Assembly (NCBI RefSeq): GCF_945859705.1
Contig: NC_079138.1
Location: 8,696,874-8,760,873, forward strand
From: Episyrphus balteatus
Lineage: Eukaryota; Arthropoda; Insecta; Diptera; Syrphidae
Direction of reading: 5' to 3'
Length of the DNA stretch: 64,000 nt
Position 1 is the stretch's first letter. Every line of letters starts with the position of its first letter. Made by a program: the position numbers and the translations under genes. The notes beneath the pieces were generated by a model. That model ran no database searches and had not been told where the DNA came from. It saw only the letters and a program-made list of their open reading frames with translations. Shown one piece after another: positions 12,685 to 24,351 of the stretch.

Positions 12685-13248
12685 AACATTGGTACAATAC
12701 CCTTTCAGAACCTTTCAGAATGCAAAAACTTAAATAATATGGAAAAATTACCTAGTAAAAAAGTCGGATTTCTTAAGAAAATAAATTTTATCTCGGTTAT
12801 TTATGGAATATTCTCAACAACGTTATACCATTTTGAAAAGAGAATTGAACACACCAACTTTTAAGGTAACTTGCCGAAACATCGTAGTGCATTTTTTTTA
12901 CACAACGGTTCATTGAATTAGAGTCATGTAAATTTTTGTAGTACTTAGTTGGGGAAACAATTAATATTTGCTTTAAAACTGATGCAGCTGAGTTAAAATT
13001 TTTTAATGCATTTAGTAGCAGGGTTTACTCAAGGTTCCGTAACAAAAGAAAAAATGAGAAAAATTAAGATTTGTAGTCACGGCACATGAAAAACCGTCAC
13101 AGGGTGACCATTTTTCGACTTTTTTTCAAATGCCCATAACTAACAAAATATATGGCTGCGATTTTTTTTATTATTTTTCTGATAACTGTCACCACCTACC
13201 CTATCTACCGTTTTCGTTTCGACGTTAACTTTTGGGACATCCTGTATA
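12685..13248. mobile_element. insertion of uncertain class in the Helentron 5' end
   Basis: Intact copies read straight from CTTGCGATATAGGTAC to ATATATCAAGTTATGC. Here about 560 bp intervene between GATA and ACAAGTTATGC. The right edge is GGGACATCCTGTATA, a pattern often seen at the ends of Tc1/mariner-like MITEs in insects. A matching left end was not found, so the element may be truncated. Confidence 0.4.
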
Positions 13249-13360
13249 ACAAGTTATGCATTCGTACCTACAAAAAAACAAAATTGCGATAACAATTTTC
13301 CACGACATTACGATGATAGAGAATGCCAAAAAAGTGGGTCCCGGAAGTCCGTCTGTCTAA

Positions 13361-13872
<512 letters not shown>

Positions 13873-14501
13873 ATAAGCAGCTACAGCCTAAACGGATGGA
13901 ACAATTGACTTCAAACTTGGTTTGTAGCATTTTTTGGAGGGGTTTTTGAAATTCATTATTTTGGACCAAAAATAACGGTACCTGTCATATACTAATTTTG
14001 GAATAGTTAAATATTCTCGAAAACGACTCCAACGATTTTGTTAAAAAAAATTAAATGTTTAAAGAAGGTCTATCTTTTGATTTTTTTTTTTGAAAATCAT
14101 TGCTAATGGTATGTATTTCAACGAAATTTTTATATAATTTTAATATAAATTAGAAATAAAATTTTCAAACAAATAATTTTTGGATTTTCAAAAAAAATTT
14201 CGGACATTTTTATTTTTGAAAAATCAAATTTTCGAAAACAGGACATTGAGTTTTTTTTTGAAATTTTGGTTTTATATGATGATTAGTGATTTCTACAAAA
14301 TGGCATACCAATTTTATTTTAAAACTTTTTTAAAAAAAAATGATTTATAAAAAATTAGTTTTGACGGTTTTGAAATTTTTTTTATAAAAATGCATCTTAA
14401 TATATCAAATACAACTGCATACTTGTTTTGGAGGGCAATTTGATTTCAGATGTTGTTTTATCGCTTTGAAAAACGAATTTTACGTTTTTACTTGCGATAT
14501 A

Positions 14502-15050
14502 TCTTTGGCGCGCCGCAGGGTACAAAAGTGTTAAGTCAGAAAAGGTAATTTTGAGGAAAATGAAATTGAAGTTTCAATTTTTATTTGTAAATCTGAATAT
14601 TATTATTTTGAAAAAGTAATTGTACAGAAACATCATATTCTATAATATCTTTTTTAATATCCATATGCTGTTGATCAAAAAATGAACGTTCTTAAAAAAA
14701 ATTGTGTTGACTTAACAATTTAGAGCCATTTAATCTTAAAAATAAACTTGGTCCAAAGGAGTTAAGTCAGGAAAAATCTTTGTTTACATTGATAACAAAG
14801 TTTAATTTATAAAAAAGTTGGAAATATCAATGTGATTAATTAACAAATGTGAGAATTTATTTTGAGCTCATATAATTCTGTAGAAAAATGGTTTTTCTTG
14901 CTCTTGACTTATCATAGGATCAATTTTTGTATTTAAAAATTAAAAATGAATGTAAATACAAAGGAATTACGTCAACTTACGCCCTCAATACCACACAATT
15001 TTAAAAAATCGATTTTCTCGACTCAACCCTTTTGTACGTGGGAGCAAAGA
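14502..15050. mobile_element. 549-bp MITE, TA flanks, TCTTTG termini
   Basis: The left end TCTTTGGCGCGCC and the inverted right end TCTTTGCTCCC begin a longer imperfect inverted repeat that continues into GTACAAAAG.GTT.AGTC on both arms. TA duplicates flank it (14500-14501 and 15051-15052). The motif TTAAGTCAG recurs inside. It interrupts the GATATA of the Helentron-like start. Confidence 0.6.
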
Positions 15051-15126
15051 TATATCAAGTTATGCATTCGTAAAAAAAAAAATTGAAATAACGTTTTTCC
15101 ACGACATTACGATGATAGAGAATTCC

Positions 15127-15310
15127 ACATTCGTGTGGTGCGACTAAAGAAAGAATCTCTGTATTTGAGGGTACGTCCGAAGTTGGGCTCAAGGGTAAAC
15201 TGATGAGCATTCCTAGAAGCGCGAGTTGTAGTGTTCCAGGGGAGGAATGCAACTAGCTATTTCATCTGAACATGGTTTATAAAAATAACAATAAAACAAG
15301 GAGAGACATG
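15127..15310. other. foreign 185-bp segment inside a Helentron-like copy
   Basis: This GC-richer segment has no counterpart in the other Helentron-like copies. One plus frame reads RVVRLKKESLYLRVRPKLG before stops, and the minus frame is also open. I do not recognise either. It could be a captured fragment, gained as rolling-circle elements are known to do, or the result of a rearrangement. Confidence 0.4.
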
Positions 15311-15610
15311 GCACATTACGTCCGTCGGTGATCTGTCTGTAAACCTTATCTGTCTACAGCCTAAACGGATGGACCGATTGATGTCAGACATTGAATTTGT
15401 TTGAAATTTTGGTTTTAGATGTTGATTAGTGATTTCTACAAAATGGCATACCAATTATATTTTAAATTTTTTTTTCCAAAAAATCATTTATAAAAAATTA
15501 GTTAAAAAACGGCTCTAAAGATTTTAACGAATTTTCTTTTTTAAAAATCCATCTTAACAAAACAAATGAAATGGGATACTTGTTTTGGACGAAAATTTTT
15601 TGTTTTTTAT

Positions 15611-16025
15611 ATACCTACCTGCAAATTAAAAATTCAACTTTTTTGAAAATTTTAACAGTTATGAAATATTGATAATTGATTCGATGTTCGCTAATGAAAC
15701 TAAAGCTCTGAGGTGTTCGATGTAAAATAAAAACTCGGGAAACTCTGATTTTTTTGACAGTTAATTGACTTGACTTAGAGTGCCCTGGAGAGGGGAACAA
15801 GGAACAGACCTATTTTTTTATTCTCACGCACAAACGTAGTTTTTATGAGAAATGAAGAAGCTGTAAATTTTTGGCCTTTCTGGATTTTGGGTTTTCGGGA
15901 TTTAGGGCTTTCGGATTTTGGGCTTTCTGGATTTTCAATTTCGGGATTCTGTCCGTCTCCCTTCTGTTTCTTTATTCATTATTACAGTCTGGATATTACC
16001 AGCTATGATTTAGTGATTTATATAT
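15611..16025. other. spacer with a short GGGATTTTGGGCTTTC minisatellite
   Basis: About 15875-15950 repeats TTTCGGGATTT.GGGCTTTC-like units. The open frame read through it (15845-16027) is a product of the repeat. No gene was seen. Confidence 0.5.
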
Positions 16026-16395
16026 AGGGGCGCCTTTGCAAAAATTAAATTGGTTGGAGGAATATTAGGATTGCTTTAGTCTTTCAAAAGAAATTGGGGC
16101 CCCTTGTTCTTCATAGATGAATGAAGATTTTGGACACCATTGTCTTTCTGGAAGCCAAACGAATTAACCGAAAATTGTGGGGTGCCTTCATTCTTCAAAA
16201 AATTTAGGAAAAACAATACGAGCGCCGTTGAAAATGTAAAATAGAAAAAAATTGGGGCGCATTTTATGAAAGTAAAAATAAATAAAACATCGATTGGAAA
16301 GACTTCGTTATTAATATAACTTTTGTAAAAGTTCAATCAATTCTTGCGCCCCTGGGCAACGGCCCAGGCTGCCCCCCCCCCCTAAAACCGGCCCT
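16026..16395. mobile_element. hAT-like end fragment
   Basis: The right edge, read in reverse, starts CAGGGCCGGTTTTAGGGG and continues into a GGGGGCAGCCTGGGCC stretch. This is a common kind of hAT terminus. Several GGGGCGCC/GGGGCCCC motifs occur inside (16027, 16095 and 16252). I found no left terminus or target duplication, so it is probably a truncated copy. Confidence 0.45.
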
Positions 16396-16439
16396 GATCA
16401 GAAGCCACAAGTAATGGCAAAAGAAAAAACTTCAAGAAG

Positions 16440-16925
16440 TGATTTTTTTTTAAATGTGTCCACTGGCCTGGTCAAACCGGAAGTGCACTTCTGAAACTTT
16501 AAGTTAAAATAAAAATGACTGGGTTAAGCTACAAAATTAATTTTTGTGCAACAAACTAGCATTTAATTAGCTACAATTGTAAGCATAAAAAATATTTATT
16601 TTCCCACTTTCGTCCGCTAACTTCATATTTTAGCGGAATTTTGAATATAAAAAAATGTTTAGGCTACAAAAACCAAGTTTATGGACTTGAAAAGCATTTA
16701 AAAAGCTACAAATTTGGAGGTCAACTTAACTCATTAATTTTAATCATTTCAGATTTTGTCCGCTAACTTCAGACTTATTTTAGCGGACAATTCAATAATT
16801 CAAAAACTATGCGAGCTACAAATTTTTGGTTTGCTCAACAAATTAACATTTAATTAGCTACAATTAATGAGATTAATTTTTTTTATTCCGCCATAAAGTG
16901 TCCGCCAAAGTAAGGGACGTGAAAC
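16440..16925. repeat. degenerate array with GTCCGCTAACTTC / TTTTAGCGGA palindromes
   Basis: Modules recur in order: AACA.ATT or CATTTAATTAGCTACAATT (about 16556 and 16845), GTCCGCTAACTTCA followed by TTTTAGCGGA (16612-16636 and 16758-16788), and GCTACAAA-type blocks (four or more). CCGCTAA and TTAGCGG are complementary, so each module can form a small stem. The class is unknown. Confidence 0.5.
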
Positions 16926-17852
16926 TTTGTATATCGTATTCCATTCTTTAATTTTTGAAAACTTCAAATAAAATTCTTTGGCTAATTTTATTAGAGGACT
17001 CATTTTTAGTTTATTCTTTTAGTGAACACTTTCGATGGTTCATGCTTCGCCTCAGATCTCAAACACCTAATGAATTTAAACTAAATTTTTGAAAATCAAA
17101 ATAAAATTATTTCCTCCTCAGTTAATCTGATGAAGACTCTTTTTTTTATAATTATAAGCACCGTAAGCAAGAGCATATCACCACATATCGTACCCTGCCC
17201 GAGGATGAAGGTGGCAGTTTAAAATTAAAAGCGGACATACTCAAAAAAGACATAAAATACTCCACACGCGCGTTTTTTTTTTCAATTCGAATACAATTTT
17301 CATAGTTAAAGTGGAACTCTTCGATTCAGTAGTAAATTGTAGCAGGTGGGTGGTGTATCAGAGAAGCAAAGTATAAAATTATGATTAATGGATTCTATTA
17401 ATTTTATAAAATGACAAAAAAAAACATATGGATACATCGGTGTTGTTTTATTTTTTGTTTTTATTTTGACCTCCTAAAATTTATATGAAACAAACAATTC
17501 TATGGCTAAAAAAATGATGTATGGATGAAAATTATAAATCTATTAACATTGACTGTGGCGAATGATAAATGAATTTTATTACAGACATTTGTTTTTTTTT
17601 TATTTGGAAAAATTCACTCGATTTTTACTGAAAGTGGAATTTAAAAGATCTTTTCCAAAACACGAAGATATTCTCATATTTAATTTTGAGCTATCGATGA
17701 AGTTTAACTTATATAAATATTACAGTTTAACATAATTACATCCAATTTTTTAATTTTGTTTTATTAAACATACTATTTACAATTGACTTAAGCTTAACTT
17801 ATTTCTAATAAGAAATAGAAATGGGGCCTAACCTTATACAATGGATAAAAGA
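16926..17852. other. AT-rich spacer
   Basis: No gene was found. The ACGCGCG and poly-T patches near 17265 are not bounded repeats. Confidence 0.4.
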
Positions 17853-17853
17853 T

Positions 17854-17921
<68 letters not shown>

Positions 17922-19318
17922 ATAATAAAACGGCGAACACGAATTTACAAAAATACGCGCCCCACAAAAACCGAAAGGGCATAAATTATATACCGAACGA
18001 TAGCAAATGTTCTCTAGATGTGCAGAATGTATAATTTTTTAAGTTTTTTTTTTATCGAAATAGGCAAATTAATAAAATTAAAATTCGATATTTTAGTAAA
18101 AAAAAAAAAAAAAAAACTAAACAAAAACAACTGGAATACCTGTTGGAAGATTTCCAATCGACTGGAATGAAATGTCAAATGAAATATGAAAGCATTCAGC
18201 GAAAATCTAAAAACATTAAGGTGGTTCCACAGTGGTGCGATCTTTTATGATCGCACTTTAACTATGGTTAACTTTCATTTGTTCCTTAAGTCAATTCTAA
18301 GTTTAGAAGTAAGATGTTTGTTTTATTACCATGAATTTTTTGCTTTTAAATCGAATTCTATTAAAATCGCGTTATAGACTCTCCTTTTTTACACTTTTGA
18401 TTATAAAAAAAGGTAGCCTACACCAAACGTTCTACCATACATACCATATTACTCCATTTTGTAAAATGGCGACTCTAATGATATTACCTTCTCTTCTTAT
18501 ACCATGAAGGTGGAGCAAGTCCAACGTGAGCACCGTCATTCCCCTCCATGAAATGAGTCAAGGGTGTTGATATGTCAAAGTTTATGTATGGTTTACAAAA
18601 CAAACTCATACATTATTTTCTTTTGGTAATCATTGCTAAAATGAAATTAAAATGTAAATGTAAAACACACCACAAATAACCTAATAGGAAACTGTGGTTA
18701 GAAAAAGAACGCGCCTTTGCTATTACACAACGACCCACAACGACTTAAGTCGTTACTCTTTTCGAAAGTAACTGAGTGCGAATAGCAGATTTTGTTATGA
18801 ATACCGGTCTAAATACATTTTGCAATCCAGCACAAAACTTTAATTTAAGGCTTTGTCCATAAATGAAATCCTAATTTATTTTTCCTAAGATGTCCACGGC
18901 TTCAACTCTTCCTTGAAAATAATATATAAAATATCCCCCTGGTTTGATAATAATGCGTTCATATTCTCAAATATATTGTAACGATGATACTGAACTACTT
19001 TTAAGATAAATATCTGGATACACTACCTACTTCTGTGAAGATCAACATCTGAACGCACCTTTAATAAATGTAAACCTATCTTTAATAAATATCTGAACGC
19101 ATTCATTAAAATTTACCTGGAAAACTGAATACCAAAAATACCACTCCAACTGGAAGTGCGATAACCTAAACATACGAAGACATTTTCTAATTTCGAACTA
19201 GAGGGACGTGGACTTGGGAAATAGCTTTTTACGCCATCTACCACTTTTGTTGATTTTTTTCGATGACGTTCAATGTTGTTTCCATAAGAGAAAAAAAAAA
19301 AAACAAAAAAAACCTCGA
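17853..19318 (+). repeat. long duplicated segment, copy 1 (uninterrupted by Tc1)
   Basis: This segment is collinear with 44657-44880 plus 47591-49303. Shared stretches include ATAATAAAACGGCGAACACG, GGGGCATAAATT, TTTCCAATCGACTG, CTCCATTTTGTAAAATGG, ACACCGTCATTCCCCTCCAT, ATCAACATCTGAACGCACC and GACGTTCAATGTT. Copy 1 keeps the empty target (ACTGGAATACCTGTTGG, about 18129) where copy 2 has the Tc1 transposon. No coding potential was seen. It may be an uncharacterised repeat or a local segmental duplication. Confidence 0.75.
17857..17921. repeat. (ATC)n microsatellite
   Basis: About 21 ATC triplets sit at the start of duplication copy 1. Only three to four triplets remain at the matching place in copy 2 (about 44656). 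The poly-aspartate frame on the minus strand is a product of the repeat. Confidence 0.95.
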
Positions 19319-20008
19319 AAAAAAAACAATTATTTTACGAATTAATTTCATATTTATATGAACCAGTATCAATGTTATGATTGCAAAATGATAATAATAT
19401 GTGTTTAAATCTGTATGACGGCTTCACTGTGCCGACTAGATTTTGCTGGTTATTAATTTCCACCGTACAAAATAGAAATGAATTGCACACGATTTTTTAT
19501 AACTAATTCACGTTTTATTTTATTTCAATAGCTTTTAGTTTAATAGTTTTAAGTAATTTAAGAAGTCAAATACTTTTCTTTTTATTTTTAGATAATTTTA
19601 CAGAATTTAACAGAAAATGGAGACCTGGATTGCTTGAATGATGATGCATGAAAAAAAAATTAAGTGTGAATGACAAATTTGAGTGAAGTTGGTGGAGGTT
19701 GAATGATTGAATGATGGAATTTGAACGAATGGAACATGAAACAGGTTGAATTGAATCGGAAAATGCAAGGTGCAAACACAATGCCCTTAAGGCGATTACA
19801 CTTTGTATTTTCTTTTTCGATACTTTTTTTGCGTAGTTGAGCGAAGTTAAAACGTAGTTCAACAATATCTAAATCAGGTTTAAAATATATCAAAAAGTAG
19901 GTATAATAATTCCTGTGTATTTTGTCTTCAAAAAGTGTAGTTAATCGCAAGAAATCAATAACAAATAATATAAAAAATAAAGAAACTATTTCGGTCTAAT
20001 TGTGTTCA
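19319..20008. other. AT-rich spacer
   Basis: Overlapping minus-strand frames at 19566-19950 have no recognisable motif. Repeated TGAATGATG-like words near 19636-19715 make the frames look open by composition. No gene can be supported. Confidence 0.4.
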
Positions 20009-20629
20009 AAATTGAATCATTTATTTGCAAAACATGATAAGTCCATGATTTTAAATTTTTCAGGAGAAGAAAAAAACGTTCTATTTTCTTTTGATATGCG
20101 TAGAAAAATTTATAATAAATATATTCTGTAGAACTCTTGCCTACCTACAAAATACCGTTTCGTTTTTAATTTTTGGAGCGATAGCTCAAAAGATAAAAAA
20201 TAAAAACTCTTTTGGACTTATCATACTTTGAAAATAAACGGATGTGAAATTAGTTTTTAAATGGATATGCAATTTTGCTTTTAGCCCCAGTCTATCAAAC
20301 AATTGTATTTGAGAATAAAATACAATGTCCGGACTGCTTATTTAACTTTAAAGTAGCTTTAAACTTAAGATTTTTAGCCATTAATCTAATATACCATTTA
20401 CACAAAAAGAAGCTGTTGTTTATTTTCAAAAGATGATAAGTCCGGGACTTATTCTGTTTTTGATACGAAAAAAATATTTCGCGTAGCTGTAAAATCGGAT
20501 ATAGATGGAGTAGATACTTCATATTTTAAAGACAGACGTGGTTATCCCTGGAGTACAAATTTAGTCAAAAAAACGAATTTTGAAAAAAGTGGACTTATCA
20601 TGTTTTGCAAATAAATGATTCAATTGTTG
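20009..20629. mobile_element. 620-bp MITE, ATTGAATCATTTATTTGCAAAAC termini
   Basis: The left end (from about 20010) and right end (to about 20629) are inverted copies over about 35 bp, running from TTGAATCATTTATTTGC into ACATGATAAGTCC. Internal copies of GATAAGTCC or its complement occur near 20215 and 20430. The ends resemble those of the element at 41942-42740, so the two define related families. The target duplication is unclear. Confidence 0.65.
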
Positions 20630-21590
20630 CAAATAGAAAAAAAATAAAGAAATAATTTTTGGCACTCGAATTTCGAGGGCTAGTATGTATAAATAAATAT
20701 AGTACATGAATATGAATATGAATAGGCTTAATTTTACAAGTCTGCTGACTAGGTTATCCTCGGGGCGTTCCGTCCCGGTTGTCAGTTGTGGTATTGATTA
20801 TGGTGGGTTGGGTGGTATGGCATTTAGCCGCGGTAGTAGGCAGACTGCGCATCGGCGTTAAAGTAAACTACTTCCACGTTGTCGGTTGGGCCAATCAAAA
20901 GTAGTTGATTTTCGTTATGGAATGAGAAATAGAAACATTGCGACATTCCTTTATTATGGGGACATATATCGCAGTCAGTGACTCATATAAAAAAAAAATA
21001 AATGCACGACTAAATTGTTAAAATTTTTCAGAGTTTTACAGTAGGCCGATTATGACCGATGAAAATGTTCACAAATTTGTCACTAATTCTTAAACAAGAA
21101 CGCTTTAAACTATTTTAGTTTTTTTATTCTTTCTGTACAGAAATTATTGTTATTTTTGTGTAAAACATTATGTCGTTATTAATTTTTTTTAAGGGGCAAA
21201 GTAAAAAAAATTGATGAAAATAGAAGAGACCGCCCATTTTTCAATATTCCGTGTTTTTTCCTTTTGTTGCAAAAATGGCTTTATTCTTTCGGAAACTCTT
21301 TTATTTTACATGAATGAATGGTTGTTCCGAGCTTGAAATGATCTAGCCACTCAGCACTAAGCTTTTCCACCAATTGGTATAAGGTCTTCTACAGCTTTTC
21401 GCCTAAGAACCTCCCAGGTAGGTTATTTGTGGAATTCATCTCCGGAAAATAAGCAAACCTGTTTATACTTCAATTTTTCTTACTTCGGAAGGACGTGCAA
21501 CTCTTAACGTCATTACAGAAAGCTCGCCGTGCAAGAATATAGAAGCTACTAGCTTCAAAACTCGGTTTGGAACTCTAAGTGAAAAATTTG
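20630..21590. other. spacer with one GC-richer patch
   Basis: There is no bounded repeat. The patch at about 20755-20935 has higher GC than its surroundings and a possible coding remnant on the minus strand (20824-20979). Confidence 0.4.
20824..20979 (-). pseudogene. unidentified coding-like remnant, minus strand
   Basis: Reading the minus strand, about 51 codons are open and end in TAA at 20824-20826. The last part reads IGPTDNVEVVYFNADAQSAYY, and then RG. Residue use and third-position GC look more like coding sequence than the neighbourhood does. There is no start codon at the upstream edge and no clear acceptor site. It could be a LINE fragment or a last exon, and I cannot identify it. 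Confidence 0.25.
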
Positions 21591-22025
21591 TGAAAATTTA
21601 TAATTTTTTTTATGTTTTTGTTTTTTTTTAAAGGAAAAAAACAACATCTGATATCAAATTGAGCTCCAAATCAAGTGTGCAGTTTCATTTATTTTAAAAA
21701 GATGTGTCAAAACAAAAATCAAAATCGTTACAGCCGTTTTTTTTAAATATTTTTTTATAAATAAATTTTCGGCAAACAAAAGTATTAAGTTTTAACAGCC
21801 GCTTAGGCTGTTACTCCTTATACTGACAGACTGACAGACTGACCAACTGACAGACTGACAGGCTGACAGACTGACAGACTGACAGACTGACAGACTGACA
21901 GACTGACAGACTGACAGACTGACAGACTGACAGACTGACAGACTGACAGACTGACAGACTGACAGACTGACAGACTGACAGACTGACAGACTGGCAGACT
22001 GATTGTCCTGGGTGAGAAACTTTCA
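21590..22025 (-). mobile_element. Helentron-like element, 5'-truncated, minus orientation
   Basis: Reading in reverse, the (TCTGTCAG)n core is followed by TAACAGCCTAAGCGG and then by the usual body: GCTGTAACGATTTTGATTTTTG and a segment near 21650-21690 corresponding to ACTGCATACTTGTTTTGGAG.GCAATTTGAT. The sequence beyond the microsatellite (GTGGGTCCCGGAAG and the ACTTGCGATATAG start) is missing. Confidence 0.6.
21823..22004. repeat. (CTGACAGA)n minisatellite, about 23 units
   Basis: This 8-bp variant of the GTCY core is nearly perfect, apart from CCAACTGA, AGGCTGA and GGCAGACT variants near the edges. It lies within the Helentron-like copy. The frame read through it is not a gene. Confidence 0.9.
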
Positions 22026-23990
22026 TAAGCTAAAACGGAAGCATGAGAGGAAGTTGACCTTTAACACAAAAACACATTATAGGTAAAGGATTTTCTCCTT
22101 CTTTCTCTTTTCTTCCCATTACTCACCTTTCTGAAACATCAAGTACAAATTATAACGAGTTTTTATCAGCAAATGTAAAAAAAAATGTTAGTAAAAGTTG
22201 CAGGCTCAATTTCCATTAAGAAAAAAAAAAAAAAAACAAAATGCTCTTGATTCTGATATGTATTTGAAACCCTAATATCCGGTCCCCATCAGTCAATCAA
22301 GAAGTCAAAACGATGTTCTTAATTATTTTTTTTTAAATTCCTATCAAATACCAATTTGCATTTGCTCCCAACGTAAATGAAAAAAAAAAGAAAAACAAAA
22401 AACAGAGCAATCCTGTCCCCTTACAGACTATGTAGGCATGTCGTGACAGTCCTACTTCCAAAAATAAAACAAAAATAGAAAAAAAAAAAAAAACACCCCT
22501 ATATTTCGAGTGTGAATTTTTCCAAAGGTAGGAATACCCACTCGTGTTCTCCATAATAACAATGACTGTTGCTACTGTGGTTCTACTGCTGTTGCTGCAC
22601 TTTCAATGAACAGCCAACTCGAAAGACATTTGCGTTATGGAAAATCAATTCAGGCCCACCTGCTGCGCGCCGTTCACGCCCTATAAAACAATTAATTTGT
22701 TACAAATAACAAACGTCTGGCTGTAACACCAACTCTGTGCTTGTCCCATGTGTTGCCTCTTCATCTGCTTAATTCACCCCTGTTTCAGATTCAAAGACCA
22801 AGATTGCAGATCAACCAGCCAACCCCTTTTAATTTACGCATAAAACCTGTTCGTTTTACAAGCAATAAGCAAAACAATAATAGAATAATAAGTTGTCCGC
22901 ACCCCGAACCATCATCATCTTTTTAAACCACACTCTCTAAATCTCAATCCTTATTCCATTACAAATCCAAGTTTGAATTCAAAATCCTTACTCAAACGCT
23001 AGCTGATGCTCCGTCATCATTTACAGAATAAATTCAAATTGTAAAATAAGAGGAAAGGTCGAAAGTTAATTGTCATTCTCGATAGAAGCAGAGGGTGCGA
23101 AAAATATCCAAAGATTTCAAAGAGGTTACGTCTTACGTATAATATATACTCACGTAGATGATGCTACGTTCTGTGAACAAGGGCACACGCCACAACTCTC
23201 AGTTATGAACTCTGAAATCAAAAACCCGAAAGACCGACTGACTGCGTGACTGACGGATGTGGCTTTTATTGCACCATGTTAATTGTTGGCATGTTTATTA
23301 TTCTTCTTTTATATTATTTCACTTTTTTTTCTGCTTACGCGCATTAATTATGCCATCGACTCAAAAATGTACTTTTGTAGTTAGAGAACAGTCAAATTCT
23401 CGTATCTGAAATGTTTATTTTATTAGTTTTATTACTCTCAATTTTACAATTTTAATTAAGTTCTGTTGAATTCTCGACTTTCCTTTCAGTATTACAAACT
23501 CACCATGAAGATTTTTTCTCATCAACTATGAAACCGACAGAGAAATTTTAAGGCCGTGTGTGAATTGGGTTCAATATTTAGCAGAGGATACATTTTTGAC
23601 ACTATTGATAATCCAGTCAAGTTATACTTTTGCTGAGAAATAATTCGCAACTGCGATTCGGACTCAAAATATAAAAGTACACTTGTACAGAAGCTAAGCC
23701 CTCCATTTTCCACAAAAATATCGGGACGACTTTGGCCGCCATTTTGTTTTGAACAGTTTTGCAACTATCGCTTGTAGTTCGGCTAGTTTTGGTCTTAGAG
23801 AAAAATGTAATGGGACAAAGTTGTAGTAAATTTTATTTCCCACAAAATATGTTCAGTAACTTTTTACTCAAAAACCTACCATTAAGGAATTATAATGAAT
23901 TTCGAAAAATACTATTTTGATTGATATTGGGATGTAAGATGCACTGCGACCTATAAGGTCTATTGTAAGCTATTTAAGTTATTACCTCAT
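22026..23990. other. apparently unique sequence, no supported gene
   Basis: Part of this stretch (22540-23300) is less AT-biased and free of recognisable repeats. It has trinucleotide-rich words such as GCTGTTGCTGC near 22588. I could not find an exon with consistent frame and splice sites. It may be intronic, regulatory or intergenic. Confidence 0.4.
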
Positions 23991-23991
23991 C

Positions 23992-24147
23992 TTATAGCTC
24001 CTCCTCTAACCTAATTCCTTTCAGGAACTTGAGTATTTGGGGTATTATCAAAGAGTGCAATTTGTCCTCCTCGGCCTGGTAGCGACCCATGTGTTTAAAT
24101 CTTTGGTGTATTAGTGCATTGCAATTGCAACTACCCAGGTCTTTTTA
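23992..24147 (-). pseudogene. LINE-like polyprotein C-terminal remnant (tentative)
   Basis: On the minus strand about 50 codons are open and end in TAA at 23992-23994. The reading includes NALIHQRFKHMGRYQAEEDK and then LHSLIIPQILKFLKGIRLEE. The final FLK.I.L pattern resembles the last residues of RNase-H-region LINE proteins. There is no catalytic motif, so the family is a guess. It lies directly before the Helentron-like fragment at 24165. Confidence 0.35.
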
Positions 24148-24164
24148 TATTCTATATTAAATTC

Positions 24165-24294
24165 TGACAGACTGACAGACTGTCAGTCTGTCAGTCTGTC
24201 AGGCTGTCAGTCTGTCAGTCTGTCAGTCTGTCAGTCTGTCAGTCTGTCAGTCTGTCAGTCTGTCAGTCTGTCAGTCTGTCAGTTTGTCTGTAAA
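24165..24294. repeat. (CTGTCAGT)n minisatellite with an inverted start
   Basis: The array opens with two CTGACAGA units and then switches to the complementary CTGTCAGT type for about 14 units. The first 40 bp therefore form a palindrome. The Helentron-like sequence that should precede the array is missing, so the switch marks a rearrangement. Confidence 0.8.
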
Positions 24295-24351
24295 CGAAGC
24301 TACAGCCTAAACGGATAGACCGATTAATGTCAAACTTGGTATGTAGCGATA

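Larger units (their letters stand above)
14489..15610 (+). mobile_element. Helentron-like element, GTCT subfamily, chain copy 3, degenerate
   Basis: The start TTTACTTGCGATATA follows the truncated previous copy without spacer. A MITE (14502-15050) splits the first bases. The body continues ATATCAAGTTATGCATTCG to ACGATGATAGAGAATTCC. Then 185 bp of unrelated sequence (about 15127-15310) replace the normal GCCAAAAAAGTGGG segment, followed by TCTGTCTGTAAACC and CTACAGCCTAAACGGATGG. The microsatellite is almost gone and the 3' end is missing. Confidence 0.6.

Noticed and set aside
17794..17982. Minus-strand frame with poly-aspartate
   Set aside because: It is a reading of the ATC microsatellite with no conserved flanking protein sequence.
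19566..19950. Minus-strand protein gene
   Set aside because: Two overlapping frames with no motif, and repeated TGAATGATG-like words explain the openness.
21811..22026. Minus-strand frame with a SVCQSVSL repeat
   Set aside because: It is a reading of the CTGACAGA minisatellite inside a Helentron-like copy.
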